This document shows positions 8,902 to 17,538 of a DNA stretch of 64,000 bases, piece by piece. The notes below the pieces were generated by a model. The model ran no database searches. It was given only the letters and a program-made list of their open reading frames with translations, and was not told the origin of the DNA. The position numbers and the translations under genes were made by a program. The DNA comes from [Leptolyngbya] sp. PCC 7376 (lineage in GTDB: Bacteria > Cyanobacteriota > Cyanobacteriia > Cyanobacteriales > MRBY01): the NCBI RefSeq assembly GCF_000316605.1, contig NC_019683.1, forward strand, positions 3,766,036 to 3,830,035, read 5' to 3'. The number at the start of each line of letters is the position of its first letter. The first letter of the stretch is position 1.

Positions 8902-9531
8902 ATGAATGAATTCGGTTTGGCTCTCCATACGACGACACCGCAATTGGGTTTAGCGCGCCATAATCTCCACACAGGCGATCGCCATTCCGAAGTATTGGAT
9001 TTAGGTCGGGCCTTAGCATCAGAGCTACAGATTTATTTGCAAGAATTTATGGCTGAGCAACCTTGGGAAACATTGAAATTTCTGGCGGTTGCGAAAGGGC
9101 CTGGTGGCTTTACTAGCACTCGGATCGGAGTGGTCACCGTTAGGACAATGGCGCAACAATTGGATATACCGCTCTATGGCATTTCAACTTTAGGGGCGAT
9201 CGCCTGGCATTTATTTAAAGCAGAAACCGATCAAAATATTGCTATCTCATTACCGGCGCGACGAGGCGAAATATTTGGGGCAATTTACCGCATCACAAAG
9301 ACGGGCGTTGAACCTGTTATTGAAGATCAACTCTTTTTACCAGAAACTTTTGAGCAGTTGGCGAAGGAAAATAAGGCAATAATTGGGCGATCGCCAGAAG
9401 AATTGGGCTGCACAGCAGAGTCAGTTTTAGAGTTAGCTTATTTGCGATGGCAACAAAATCCTGTCGCTCCGTGGGGAAAAGTTGTGCCATTTTACGGCCA
9501 ACACCCCGTCCACAAAACCCAAGCCCGTTAA
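8902..9531 (+). CDS. tsaB: tRNA threonylcarbamoyladenosine biosynthesis protein TsaB
   Basis: Actin/ASKHA-fold protein of 209 residues with the diagnostic AKGPGGFTSTRIG motif followed by GISTLGAIA. TsaB is an inactive paralogue of TsaD that scaffolds the TsaB-TsaD-TsaE complex making t6A37 on ANN-decoding tRNAs. The N-terminal strand (GLALHTTTPQLGLA) is the usual dyad. It is followed 3 bp later by a glycosyltransferase gene, presumably co-transcribed. Confidence 0.9.
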   Translation: MNEFGLALHTTTPQLGLARHNLHTGDRHSEVLDLGRALASELQIYLQEFMAEQPWETLKFLAVAKGPGGFTSTRIGVVTVRTMAQQLDIPLYGISTLGAIAWHLFKAETDQNIAISLPARRGEIFGAIYRITKTGVEPVIEDQLFLPETFEQLAKENKAIIGRSPEELGCTAESVLELAYLRWQQNPVAPWGKVVPFYGQHPVHKTQAR

Positions 9532-9534
9532 TTA

Positions 9535-10161
9535 ATGAATCCCAATCACCTCATCATTTTTACTCGTTATCCGGTCGCTGGCACAACAAAAACTCGTTTG
9601 ATCCCGGCATTGGGGGCGGAAGGAGCGGCAGCGCTACAAAAGCAATTGACCGAACATACCTTACGTCAGGTAGAAGGATTAACTGCTGATACCACGATTT
9701 ATTTTTCTGGTGGCACTCTCCCACAGATGCAGTCTTGGCTCGGGGACCATTGGCACTTTCAACCACAATCTGGGGATGATTTAGGCGATCGCCTCATCCA
9801 TGCGATTCAGCAGAGCAAAAATAAGGGCTATCAACGAACAGTGGTCATTGGGATCGATTGCCCTGAGATAACTACAGACATTTTGAAACAAGCTTTTACC
9901 GCTATTGAAACCCATGATGTGGTGCTGGGAGAAGCGACGGATGGAGGCTATTACTTAGTCGGCTTGCAAGAATTAATTCCTGAGTTATTCAAAGAAATGC
10001 AATGGGGTATTGAAACGGTGTTAGCCGAAACATTGCAACGAATTGAAGTAATGAGTTTACTTGTGAACGTTTTGCAACCGCTCAACGACATCGACTATCC
10101 AGAAGACTTAGCAGTTTGGGAAAGAGTGCAATCGCAAAACCCTATATCAACCGCTGAATAA
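9535..10161 (+). CDS. TIGR04282/DUF2064 family glycosyltransferase
   Basis: About 208 residues with the family signature IFTRYPVAGTTKTRLIPALG at the N-terminus (nucleotide-binding, GT-A-like fold), GIDCPEIT (metal-binding DxxD-like) and DGGYYLVGL. Related proteins are annotated in arsenosugar biosynthesis as glycosyltransferases, but the family is broader and the substrate here is not known. It starts 3 bp after tsaB, and its last 20 bp overlap the convergent fructosamine kinase gene. Confidence 0.82.
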   Translation: MNPNHLIIFTRYPVAGTTKTRLIPALGAEGAAALQKQLTEHTLRQVEGLTADTTIYFSGGTLPQMQSWLGDHWHFQPQSGDDLGDRLIHAIQQSKNKGYQRTVVIGIDCPEITTDILKQAFTAIETHDVVLGEATDGGYYLVGLQELIPELFKEMQWGIETVLAETLQRIEVMSLLVNVLQPLNDIDYPEDLAVWERVQSQNPISTAE

Positions 10162-11011
10162 TCCGTTGAGCCTGGGAACCATATCCCCCACCAAAGAGAT
10201 TGAAATGATTGAGTACATGATAAAGGTTGTATAAATCGCGGCGATCGCCATATCCTGAATCCAGCGGCCAAACCTCGTTATAGCCCTTATAAAAACTCGG
10301 CGGAAATCCCCCAAATAATTCAGTCATTGCAATATCCACTTCGCGATCCCCATAATATGCAGCCGGATCGAAAATTACTGGAGTCCCATCTGCGGCGATC
10401 GCCGCATTACCAGACCAAAGATCCCCATGTACCAAGGATGGTTGAGGTTGCACATCACTCAAAATTTCTTTGATACGAGCAGCCACCTGTTTCATATCAG
10501 GGAAGCCACCACCATTACGATTCGCTAAACGCAACTGATAGCCGATACGAGTCTCTGCCCAGAATTCTGCCCAATCGTCGCACCATGTATTAATTTGTGG
10601 TGTTGAGCCAATAGTATTGTTGCGATCCCAGCCGAACTGCTCTGAGCCACCAGCTTTGTGCATTGCAGCTAACTGCCTTCCCATTTCCTGCCAAGCGCCA
10701 GCTCCACCAGAACCCAGCTCTAGCCATTCCATCACGATATAGCTATTACTTTGGGTTTCACCCCAGCAAATCGGTTGCGGTACCAAAATGCTTTTCGTAG
10801 CAAACATCTGTTGCAAACCCAGAGCTTCCGCAGCAAACATTTCCGAGTGATTAGGACGATTTAGCTTGACGAAATATCGTTGGCTACTGCCTTCAATTTG
10901 ATAGCCTTCATTAATGCAGCCACCGCCAACAGAACGTTGCTTTTCCAGTTCAAATTCATGACCTGTAATAGCCGTAATATGATCTGAAATTTCCCGCCAA
11001 AAAGTACTCAT
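10142..11011 (-). CDS. Fructosamine kinase family protein
   Basis: 289-residue aminoglycoside-phosphotransferase-like kinase. The catalytic loop is LVHGDLWSGN and the metal-binding segment is IFDPAAYYGDRE, both typical of fructosamine-3-kinase and ketosamine kinase. It phosphorylates protein- or amino-acid-bound ketosamines, allowing removal of glycation adducts. It is cytosolic and lies 18 bp downstream of glyQ on the same strand, a likely two-gene operon. Confidence 0.88.
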   Translation of the reverse strand: MSTFWREISDHITAITGHEFELEKQRSVGGGCINEGYQIEGSSQRYFVKLNRPNHSEMFAAEALGLQQMFATKSILVPQPICWGETQSNSYIVMEWLELGSGGAGAWQEMGRQLAAMHKAGGSEQFGWDRNNTIGSTPQINTWCDDWAEFWAETRIGYQLRLANRNGGGFPDMKQVAARIKEILSDVQPQPSLVHGDLWSGNAAIAADGTPVIFDPAAYYGDREVDIAMTELFGGFPPSFYKGYNEVWPLDSGYGDRRDLYNLYHVLNHFNLFGGGYGSQAQRIIQRLI

Positions 11012-11029
11012 GATTTTCTTGAGTTAAAT

Positions 11030-11914
11030 CTAGGATTGGGCGATCGCCTGAAGAGGGAAACCAAGCTCTTCACGTTGCTCTAAATAGAGAGTTGCGACTT
11101 TGCGTGCCATATTCCGAATGCGACCGATGTAGCGTGTACGTTCTGCCACCGCAATCACACCACGAGCATCGAGTAAATTAAACGAGTGGGAGCATTTCAG
11201 CACATAGTCCAAAGCTGGCATCACTAATCCTTTTTCAATGAGCTGTTTTGCTTCTTCTTCATACAACGCAAAAAGCTTAAATAGTAGGTCGGGATTCGAT
11301 GCTTCAAAGTTATAAGTACATTGCTCAATTTCACTCTGGAGGAAAATATCACCATAATTCGTTGTATCATTCCACCGAATTTTCGTGATTGCGTCCACTT
11401 CTTGGAGATACATCGCCAAACGCTCTAGACCATAAGTGATCTCTATACACACTGGACGACAATCGATCCCGCCGCACTGTTGGAAATAAGTGAACTGAGT
11501 AATCTCCATGCCATCGAGCCAAACTTCCCAGCCCACACCCCATGCTCCAAGGGTTGGCGATTCCCAGTTATCTTCTACAAAGCGAATATCGTGATCCTCA
11601 GGGTTGATCCCCAATGCTTTGAGAGACTCAATATAAATTTCTTGGATGTTATCAGGGGAAGGTTTGATAATCACCTGATATTGATAATAATGCTGGACGC
11701 GATTTGGGTTCTCGCCATAACGTCCATCTGTGGGTCGGCGGCAAGGTTCAACGTAGGCAACAGACCAAGGCTCAGGTCCGATCGCCCGCAAAAAAGTGTG
11801 GTGACTCATTGTGCCAGCCCCTTTTTCTGTGTCGTAGGGCTGTGCAATTAGACAACCGCGATCGCTCCAAAATTGATTGAGAGTGGCGATGATAGATTGA
11901 AAATTTAACGACAC
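11030..11914 (-). CDS. glyQ: Glycine--tRNA ligase alpha subunit
   Basis: The very conserved alpha subunit of the heterotetrameric bacterial GlyRS, carrying the class II catalytic core ([44 protein letters not shown]). It charges tRNA-Gly together with GlyS, which is not in the window. The GTG at 11914, giving (M)SLNFQSII, matches the family N-terminus; an upstream in-frame ATG at 11971 would add 19 atypical residues. A downstream fructosamine kinase is probably co-transcribed. Confidence 0.9.
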   Translation of the reverse strand: MSLNFQSIIATLNQFWSDRGCLIAQPYDTEKGAGTMSHHTFLRAIGPEPWSVAYVEPCRRPTDGRYGENPNRVQHYYQYQVIIKPSPDNIQEIYIESLKALGINPEDHDIRFVEDNWESPTLGAWGVGWEVWLDGMEITQFTYFQQCGGIDCRPVCIEITYGLERLAMYLQEVDAITKIRWNDTTNYGDIFLQSEIEQCTYNFEASNPDLLFKLFALYEEEAKQLIEKGLVMPALDYVLKCSHSFNLLDARGVIAVAERTRYIGRIRNMARKVATLYLEQREELGFPLQAIAQS

Positions 11915-12058
11915 GCTTCTTTGCCTCAAACGCTGTTGCGAGTTAATTATTGTCCCATAAGAAGATAGCACAACACCTTACAGGCGCTTGATTTTCCCGA
12001 CGTGAATTTTTACAAGTTATTGATCCCCAAAATTAGAGGCTACACAACCTAAACAAAT

Positions 12059-12100
12059 TAACGGCTTGAGCATGGTCTTCATCATGCTTTAAAGCCGTTA
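12059..12100. repeat. Stem-loop between DUF1816 gene and glyQ
   Basis: Inverted repeat AACGGCTT/AAGCCGTT plus a nested AGCATG/CATGCT forms a long stem. It sits in the glyQ 5' region and 80 bp beyond the DUF1816 terminator. It may be a leader structure of glyQ or a second terminator; neither can be decided from sequence. Confidence 0.4.
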
Positions 12101-12120
12101 TTAATCTATAAAAAGCTATA

Positions 12121-12153
12121 AAAAGACAAAAATCCCCAAGGGAAATTTGGGGA
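12121..12153 (-). terminator. Rho-independent terminator of the DUF1816 gene
   Basis: Minus-strand stem TCCCCAA...TTGGGGA followed by TTTTTGTCTTTTT, 31 bp past the stop of the minus-strand gene. Confidence 0.75.
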
Positions 12154-12183
12154 AAGATCGCAAAAAGTCTTTTTCTTAAGACA

Positions 12184-12456
12184 TTAAGCTGCTATTAGCG
12201 TCTTATCATTTTTTTTTACTAATGATTCATCAAAAATAGTCAGTTCTTTCGGAGTTGAGCAACGTTTGAGATTAACCCGGATGTTTACAGCTCCTTCATT
12301 TGCTAAATCTTCTAGATAGCCTCCCTGGGCAGAGACAGCTTCTTCACGATTATTAAAAGGACCAAAGTAGTAGGTGCACTCTGGTGTTTCTGTCGTAACT
12401 TCTAGCCAATAAGCAAGTCCGACAATATCGAGAAGAGTGGTTACAAGTTCTTTCAT
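12184..12456 (-). CDS. DUF1816 domain-containing protein
   Basis: 90-residue soluble protein. The core matches DUF1816: WLEVTTETPECTYYFGPF followed by EEA and GYLEDLANEGA, then a basic strand VNLKRC. The family is largely cyanobacterial and phycobilisome- or stress-associated by distribution, but its function is unknown. Monocistronic, with its own terminator. Confidence 0.85.
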   Translation of the reverse strand: MKELVTTLLDIVGLAYWLEVTTETPECTYYFGPFNNREEAVSAQGGYLEDLANEGAVNIRVNLKRCSTPKELTIFDESLVKKNDKTLIAA

Positions 12457-12591
12457 ATTTTCCCTTGAGTGGTGATCGTTCTACTCTGAAAAATGCTTTG
12501 AGTGATGGGGTGGTTTAGTCGAGGAAGAATCCTTAGTAACGGTTCTTTCCTATTTTTGGTATATACCTTATTTTCGGTTTTGAAAACCTTC

Positions 12592-14082
12592 TTAAGGTGT
12601 ATCAGCAAGATTTATTGTGGTCTGTTGTGTCAGCTTTTGACGATGAATCTCATAGAGGGCGATCGCCGCTGCAACGGAAGCATTTAAACTGGGTGTTTTG
12701 CCAACCATTGGGATAGAAACAAGCTCGTCACAACACTTTTGGGTTAGGAGGCCTAAACCTTGACCTTCTGAACCGATAACTAATCCTACAGCCCCTGTGA
12801 ATTTTATATTGTGTAATGTTTTACTGCCACCCGAAGCAGTTCCGTAAATCCAAAAGCCCGCTTCTTTAAGTTCTTCCATCGCACGACTGAGATTAATCAC
12901 TCGAGCAACAGGAAAATGCTCAATGGCACCAGCGGCTACTTTCACCACTGTGGACGTGATCCCGACGGCACGACGTTGGGGGATCACGATGCCATTGGCT
13001 CCGATTGCTTCGGCGGTACGAATAATTGCACCGAGATTATGGGGATCAGTGATTCCATCAGCGATCACAATAACGGGGGATTCTGTTGCTGCTTTTGCTT
13101 GCTCAATGAGGTCAGGCAACTCCATATATTCATGGGGCGCAACTTGGGCGGCAATGCCTTGGTGAACGCCGCGCTCGGTGAGATAGTCGAGGCGAGTCAT
13201 GTTCACTTCATCGATGACACAGCCTTGAGATTTCGCTTGTTGTAATAAAGTATGAAATTTTGAAGAGTGGCGGAGCTTCGAAGTCACCCAAATCTTATTA
13301 AAGGTGCGACCGCTTTCAAGAACGGAAAAAACGGAATGACGACCATAAATTAGATCGTTATCGGTATTGTCTGTGTCTGCATTTGTAGTTTGAAGACCAT
13401 CATGGGATGAATTCTCCGCAGAAACTTTGCCATTGTCATTGTCATATTTCGTTCTGGGCTTCTCTCGATTGTTTGGCCGGGGGCGATCGCCTTCAAACCG
13501 ACGCTTATTTTGCCCATAAGAACGATTGCCGCCGCCTCGACGATCATCATCATTGTATCTACCGCGATTATTATCCCGATCGTAACGACCACCACCACGG
13601 CGATCATCATTTCGACTACCCCGATTATCCCGATCAAAGCGGCCACCGCCTCGACGGTCATCATCGTTGTATCTACCGCGATTATCCCGATCGTAACGAC
13701 CACCACCACGGCGATCATCATTTCGACTACCCCGATTATCCCGATCAAAGCGGCCACCGCCTCGACGGTCATCATCGTTGTATCTACCGCGATTATTCTC
13801 TCGATCGTAACGACCACCACCACGGCGATCATCATTTCGGCTACCCCGATTATCTCGATCAAAGCGGCCACCGCCTCGACGATCATCATCGTTGTATCTA
13901 CCGCGATTATTATCCCGATCGTAGCGACCGCCACCCCGACGATCATCTTCACGGCGATCGCCTCGGTCATCGCGGTTGGATGGTTTGCCGTATCGTTTAC
14001 TTGGTTTATTGCCGCTGCCCCCCTTATTAAAAGAAGGTTTGCCGTATTTCTTACCGGACTCCGAACGATGGGGCTTACTCAT
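12592..14082 (-). CDS. rlmB: 23S rRNA (guanosine-2'-O-)-methyltransferase RlmB with RG/RD-rich repeat extension
   Basis: The C-terminal ~250 residues are a canonical SpoU/TrmH-type SPOUT enzyme: [14 protein letters not shown] (substrate-binding domain), then the knot motifs [30 protein letters not shown] and [19 protein letters not shown]. RlmB methylates G2251 of 23S rRNA. The N-terminal ~210 residues are disordered and charged, built of a 38-residue tandem repeat of [11 protein letters not shown] / [11 protein letters not shown] type, reminiscent of RGG-box RNA-binding tails. Many cyanobacterial RlmB proteins have a basic extension, but this repeat array is unusually regular. Confidence 0.9.
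   Translation of the reverse strand: MSKPHRSESGKKYGKPSFNKGGSGNKPSKRYGKPSNRDDRGDRREDDRRGGGRYDRDNNRGRYNDDDRRGGGRFDRDNRGSRNDDRRGGGRYDRENNRGRYNDDDRRGGGRFDRDNRGSRNDDRRGGGRYDRDNRGRYNDDDRRGGGRFDRDNRGSRNDDRRGGGRYDRDNNRGRYNDDDRRGGGNRSYGQNKRRFEGDRPRPNNREKPRTKYDNDNGKVSAENSSHDGLQTTNADTDNTDNDLIYGRHSVFSVLESGRTFNKIWVTSKLRHSSKFHTLLQQAKSQGCVIDEVNMTRLDYLTERGVHQGIAAQVAPHEYMELPDLIEQAKAATESPVIVIADGITDPHNLGAIIRTAEAIGANGIVIPQRRAVGITSTVVKVAAGAIEHFPVARVINLSRAMEELKEAGFWIYGTASGGSKTLHNIKFTGAVGLVIGSEGQGLGLLTQKCCDELVSIPMVGKTPSLNASVAAAIALYEIHRQKLTQQTTINLADTP
13536..13940. repeat. Tandem 111-114 bp repeat inside rlmB
   Basis: About 3.5 copies of a 38-codon unit (starts near 13578, 13689, 13803 and 13917 for the CGATCGTA-CGACC landmark). 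Each unit contains two similar half-repeats ending RGGGRY and RGGGRF. One copy lacks a single Asn codon. The near identity of copies points to recent expansion or gene conversion. Confidence 0.85.
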
Positions 14083-14254
14083 TGGTTTGGGTTGGGTTTA
14101 TCTCTGTGAAAAAACTGGATCGAAAAATTTCAATTCGCGGCGATCGCCAGTAACAAACTTTAGACTCCTTTAACTCAAATATCGGAGATCTCTAAGCCAA
14201 ACTGCATTACTAGTGAACAACGGAAAAAAATCAAAGACTAACAACTATAGCAGG

Positions 14255-14644
14255 TCAATGTTGTTTTAAAGGTAAAAGGGCAAATAATTCTGTGAGCCGC
14301 CCATGATTTGTCAAATATAAATAACCAACTAATGCTTCGAAACCTGTAGCCCGCCTATAAATATCGATACTGACTCGTTTTGGTTTACCTGACGCTGTGT
14401 TTCTGCCGCGCCGAACGATGTCAAGTTCTATGCTCTGTAATAAGGGTTCCCAAATATTAAGATAAGCAGCTTGGGTTTCTGCTTTAACTTCAGCAACGAC
14501 TCGCTGATGGTGAGTCCGAATCCGATTCGGTGGTGTGAGATAGTGACAGCGAATAAATAATTCATAAACAGCGTCTCCTACATAGGCTAGAGCAGTAGGA
14601 GACAACTGTTTGAGATGTTCATCTGAAATTGATGGCGTGAACAA
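14255..14644 (-). CDS. mrnC: Mini-ribonuclease 3 (MrnC)
   Basis: 129-residue RNase III catalytic domain without a dsRNA-binding domain. The signature LSPTALAYVGDAVYELFIR provides the catalytic Asp/Glu, and RRGRN plus YRRATGFEALVGYLYL completes the domain. In Bacillus it matures 23S rRNA precursor ends. The gene lies just upstream of rlmB on the same strand, a known pairing that couples rRNA processing and modification. Confidence 0.9.
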   Translation of the reverse strand: MFTPSISDEHLKQLSPTALAYVGDAVYELFIRCHYLTPPNRIRTHHQRVVAEVKAETQAAYLNIWEPLLQSIELDIVRRGRNTASGKPKRVSIDIYRRATGFEALVGYLYLTNHGRLTELFALLPLKQH

Positions 14645-14694
14645 AAATAATGAAAGTTGTAATTTGGTGTTTTGATTCAGCGGTGAGTTGTCAC

Positions 14695-15060
14695 TTAATC
14701 AAGATTGGCGACTGCTTCATCAATGGAGGAGCGAAGAGAGAGAAACTTCTCTAGACGAACCAACTTAACCGTTTGAGTCACGCGGGGATTTGTGACCAGC
14801 TGCATCGTACCACCAGCATTTTGCGAATACTTAACGATCTGCACAAGGGCACCGATCCCGGAGCTATCCACAAAATCAATTTGCGCTAGAGACAAAATAA
14901 TTGTGCTTGGACCCGCATCAATCCGCTGCTTCATCACAGAGGTGAAGACAGGCTCTGAAAAAGCATCCAGTAAACCTGTTAAGCGGAAAATTTGATATTT
15001 GTTGTCGATGACTTCGTAAGTTCCTCTCAAACTTACCGTCAGATTTAGTGGTTCAGGAAT
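14695..15060 (-). CDS. STAS-domain anti-sigma factor antagonist, apparent AUU start
   Basis: SpoIIAA-like single STAS domain: FRLTGLLDAFSEPVF, IILSLAQIDFVDSSGIGALV with the phosphorylatable Ser in DSSG. The family's conserved N-terminus (PLNLTVSLRGTYEV) begins upstream of the first NTG start, the TTG at 15030. The only reading that keeps it starts at ATT (15060-15058), which has a consensus AGGAGG 8 nt upstream; an in-frame TGA lies just before, with no ATG, GTG or TTG between. It probably acts in a partner-switching cascade with an unlinked PP2C/kinase pair. Confidence 0.8.
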   Translation of the reverse strand: MPEPLNLTVSLRGTYEVIDNKYQIFRLTGLLDAFSEPVFTSVMKQRIDAGPSTIILSLAQIDFVDSSGIGALVQIVKYSQNAGGTMQLVTNPRVTQTVKLVRLEKFLSLRSSIDEAVANLD

Positions 15061-15068
15061 GGCTCTTT

Positions 15069-15074
15069 CCTCCT
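15069..15074 (-). promoter_or_regulatory. Shine-Dalgarno that fixes the STAS gene start
   Basis: AGGAGG on the minus strand, spaced 8 nt from the ATT codon at 15060-15058 and about 38 nt from the first TTG. The spacing supports the AUU start. Confidence 0.6.
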
Positions 15075-15225
15075 CTCACGGAACTTTGGCGTAACGCCAA
15101 TTCTATAATATACAGGTATTCCTGCAACCCGATTCAATAACACAATTTAATGCTCGGTCACCGAAATAAAATAAGTGGCGATCGCCTCCAGTCATACTTT
15201 TTATGATGTGTGTTATGAGCAAACC

Positions 15226-16284
15226 TTAAAATTCATCCCAGCCCGTCACCCCAGATGACATTGTGTAACTCGTGACACCAGCCTCAAAGAAATTGGCTTT
15301 GGTATTACCTGCTTTCTTCGTATCAGAAAATCTTTCTAGATGGCGGTAAGGACTCTTTTTATAGAGATCCCCTTCATACAAAGGCTTTAAGCCAATTGCC
15401 TTGAGACGCATATTTGCCAAATATTTCGTGTAGATTTCGGTGCTCTGTTCAGTAATGCCCAAAATGTCATTACCGACAATATGGTTTGTCCATTTACATT
15501 CATATTGCACGGCGCGATCAAACATTTCGTAGATCTGATCTTCTGAATGTGTAAAGGTTGCCATCGCTTCGGGGATCAGTTTCTGAAAGAGGCGCACATG
15601 GCTCAACTCATCACGGTTAATCATTTTGAAAATGTCAGCCGAACCGGGCATCAACATCCGTGATGCAAGATTGTAAAAGAAAATAAAGCCGTTATAGAAA
15701 TACATCCCTTCCAGCATGTAGTCGGCTAATAAAGCCATGAAGTAGTTTTCTGGGGTAGGACTGTCGATATAGCGTTGATAGTAGCCCGCAATATATTCGC
15801 AGCGATCGCGCAACACTTTGTCTGTCCGCCAAAATTCATAGACATTAGAGCGACGTTCACTGGGGATAATCGTCTCGATCATGTATTGATAAGACTGGTT
15901 ATGCATTCCCTCTTGGGAAATTTGCTCCGCCATACAGAGACTAATTTCTGGTGCTGTAATTGAGCTTTTAATGTGAGGAAGGTTACAAGTTTGAACTGAG
16001 TCGAGGAATGTTAGATAGCTCAATATGCCATCAAAGGCACGACGCTCTTCAGGGGTGAGATTCCAATAGTCTGTGACATCTTGAGTGATATCGAGTTTTT
16101 GGGGAATCCAGAAATTTTCCCGCATCTGTTGATACAAACCGACCGCCCAGGAATAACGCACATCATTGAGCTGCATTAAATTCGTTGTTTCGCCGAACCA
16201 CACAGAGCGATTAGAAACGTCATCATTGCCATCTGGGTTAAAGATGGGGTTCGTGGGCATACGATCAAGGAGGGTTTGTGTCAT
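15226..16284 (-). CDS. nrdB: Class I ribonucleotide reductase, beta subunit
   Basis: 352-residue R2 protein. Di-iron ligands and radical Tyr are visible: YLTFLDSVQ (Asp), QEGMHNQSY (Glu, His and radical Tyr in the E-x2-H-x3-Y spacing), MLEGMYFY (Glu) and RDELSHV (Glu, His). It generates the tyrosyl radical for NrdA-catalysed NDP reduction to dNDP. The C-terminal tail ends GVTGWDEF, an R1-docking peptide. The large subunit is not in the window. HIP1 sites occur close upstream. Confidence 0.92.
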   Translation of the reverse strand: MTQTLLDRMPTNPIFNPDGNDDVSNRSVWFGETTNLMQLNDVRYSWAVGLYQQMRENFWIPQKLDITQDVTDYWNLTPEERRAFDGILSYLTFLDSVQTCNLPHIKSSITAPEISLCMAEQISQEGMHNQSYQYMIETIIPSERRSNVYEFWRTDKVLRDRCEYIAGYYQRYIDSPTPENYFMALLADYMLEGMYFYNGFIFFYNLASRMLMPGSADIFKMINRDELSHVRLFQKLIPEAMATFTHSEDQIYEMFDRAVQYECKWTNHIVGNDILGITEQSTEIYTKYLANMRLKAIGLKPLYEGDLYKKSPYRHLERFSDTKKAGNTKANFFEAGVTSYTMSSGVTGWDEF

Positions 16285-16585
16285 AACTTTGCGGCGATCG
16301 CCAAGAAAAACGTATTAGGTTACTAGTGTAAGGAAAAATCACATCTCACACCACCCTTAGCGCTTTTATCCTGTAGAAACTTTTTGATCACCCTATTTGA
16401 GAGCCTCTATTTTTCCTGAAATATGTTCTTATCTGGATAATTGAGTTAAAAGCCCATAGCAAAACGCACACAAAAAGCAGTGATGTCAAGCCCAAGGTAA
16501 TTTGTGTTGCAAAACATTACAAAGTTTTGTTAAGCTGTTGGCATCATAAAAAATATTTTATTTATCTCTACAGGATTTATTACCC
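16285..16585. other. Divergent intergenic region, nrdB / hli
   Basis: AT-rich 301-bp promoter region. CATTACAAAG near 16516 resembles one half of the HLR1 box bound by RpaB in light-stress promoters, but the second half is poor. No RNA gene recognised. Confidence 0.3.
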
Positions 16586-16798
16586 ATGGCACAGCAAATG
16601 AAAGGCGGCATCATCGACGAGCAAGGTAAGCTAAACAACTTTGCTATTGAGCCCAACATCGTTGTTGAAGAAAACACTCGCGTTGGTTTCACTGAGTATG
16701 CAGAAAAGTTCAATGGCCGCGCTGCGATGATCGGTTTTGCTTCTTTACTTCTTCTCGAAGTTTTCACTGGCCATGGCGTAATTGGTATTTTCCAGTAG
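16586..16798 (+). CDS. High-light-inducible protein (Hlip/Scp), chlorophyll a/b-binding family
   Basis: 70-residue one-helix protein. The chlorophyll-binding signature [19 protein letters not shown] is complete (Glu/Asn/Arg ligands), followed by [10 protein letters not shown]. It inserts in the thylakoid membrane and protects newly made chlorophyll proteins or PSII assembly intermediates. Own terminator, so monocistronic. Probably induced by high light. Confidence 0.93.
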   Translation: MAQQMKGGIIDEQGKLNNFAIEPNIVVEENTRVGFTEYAEKFNGRAAMIGFASLLLLEVFTGHGVIGIFQ

Positions 16799-16855
16799 AG
16801 ACAATCCCGGAAATTTTAATTTTCAAACAACACTCAACAGCATAAGTTTGTAACA

Positions 16856-16881
16856 GGCGGTTTCATACCGTCTTTTTTTTT
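16856..16881 (+). terminator. Rho-independent terminator of hli
   Basis: Stem GGCGGT/ACCGTC (one G-U pair), 5-nt loop, then nine T. Confidence 0.75.
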
Positions 16882-16926
16882 GAGGAATTTTTCTAGAATG
16901 AGGCGTGATTCTCTAGAGGAAATGTG

Positions 16927-17511
16927 ATGGCGGTGCTTGTGGTGGCGACGGGAAATCCGGGCAAGGTAACGGAAATGCAGGAATATTTGCATGATACGGT
17001 CTGGGATTTGCAGCTCAAGCCAGCAGAATTGGATATTGAGGAAACAGGCACGACATTTCTCGAAAATGCTGAGCTTAAGGCATCGCAAGTCGCTAAAGCT
17101 CTGGGTCAATGGGCGATCGCCGATGATTCTGGTTTAGCAGTAGATGCTCTCGATGGTGCGCCAGGATTGTATTCGGCAAGGTATGGCAAAACAAATCAAG
17201 AACGTATTGATCGGCTACTAAAAGAATTAGGTGAAAATGATCAACGCTTAGCACAATTTATCTGTGTGGTGGCGATCGCTCGACCGGATGGCACCATTGC
17301 TGCTGCTGAAGAGGGCATTTGTCCTGGCAAAATTTTACGGGAAATGAAGGGCGAGGGTGGCTTTGGCTACGACCCGATTTTCTATGTGCCAGAATATCAA
17401 CAGACCTTTGCAGAGATGTCCGCCGATCTCAAAAATCGAATTAGTCACCGTGGTCGAGCCTTTGCCAAGATCTTGCCGCAGATAACGACCCTAGGGAATG
17501 AATTAGCCTAG
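16927..17511 (+). CDS. rdgB: Non-canonical purine NTP pyrophosphatase (RdgB/HAM1)
   Basis: 195-residue Ham1-type house-cleaning enzyme hydrolysing (d)ITP and XTP to the monophosphates. Motifs: VVATGNPGKVTEM (nucleotide-binding loop), ETGTTFLENAELKA, ADDSGLAVDALDGAPGLYSARY, GGFGYDPIF and ISHRGRA. A GTG immediately precedes the ATG at 16927; either gives the same protein within a residue. Followed after 27 bp by an M48 protease. Confidence 0.92.
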   Translation: MAVLVVATGNPGKVTEMQEYLHDTVWDLQLKPAELDIEETGTTFLENAELKASQVAKALGQWAIADDSGLAVDALDGAPGLYSARYGKTNQERIDRLLKELGENDQRLAQFICVVAIARPDGTIAAAEEGICPGKILREMKGEGGFGYDPIFYVPEYQQTFAEMSADLKNRISHRGRAFAKILPQITTLGNELA

Positions 17512-17538
17512 CGAGAAAGTCGCAAACCATAAAAAACC

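Noticed and set aside
12502-12687. 61-residue frame over the rlmB 3' end
   Set aside because: Antisense overlap with a confident gene and no family.
13536-13940. Tandem repeat array resembling CRISPR
   Set aside because: The repeats are contiguous coding units of 111-114 bp with no spacers of constant size and no cas genes.
13350-14030. Long open frames on both strands opposite rlmB (rich in Ile/Val/Thr or Asp/His)
   Set aside because: They are shadows of the RG-repeat coding region. The rlmB frame has a proper SPOUT domain and start; the others are low-complexity mirror products.
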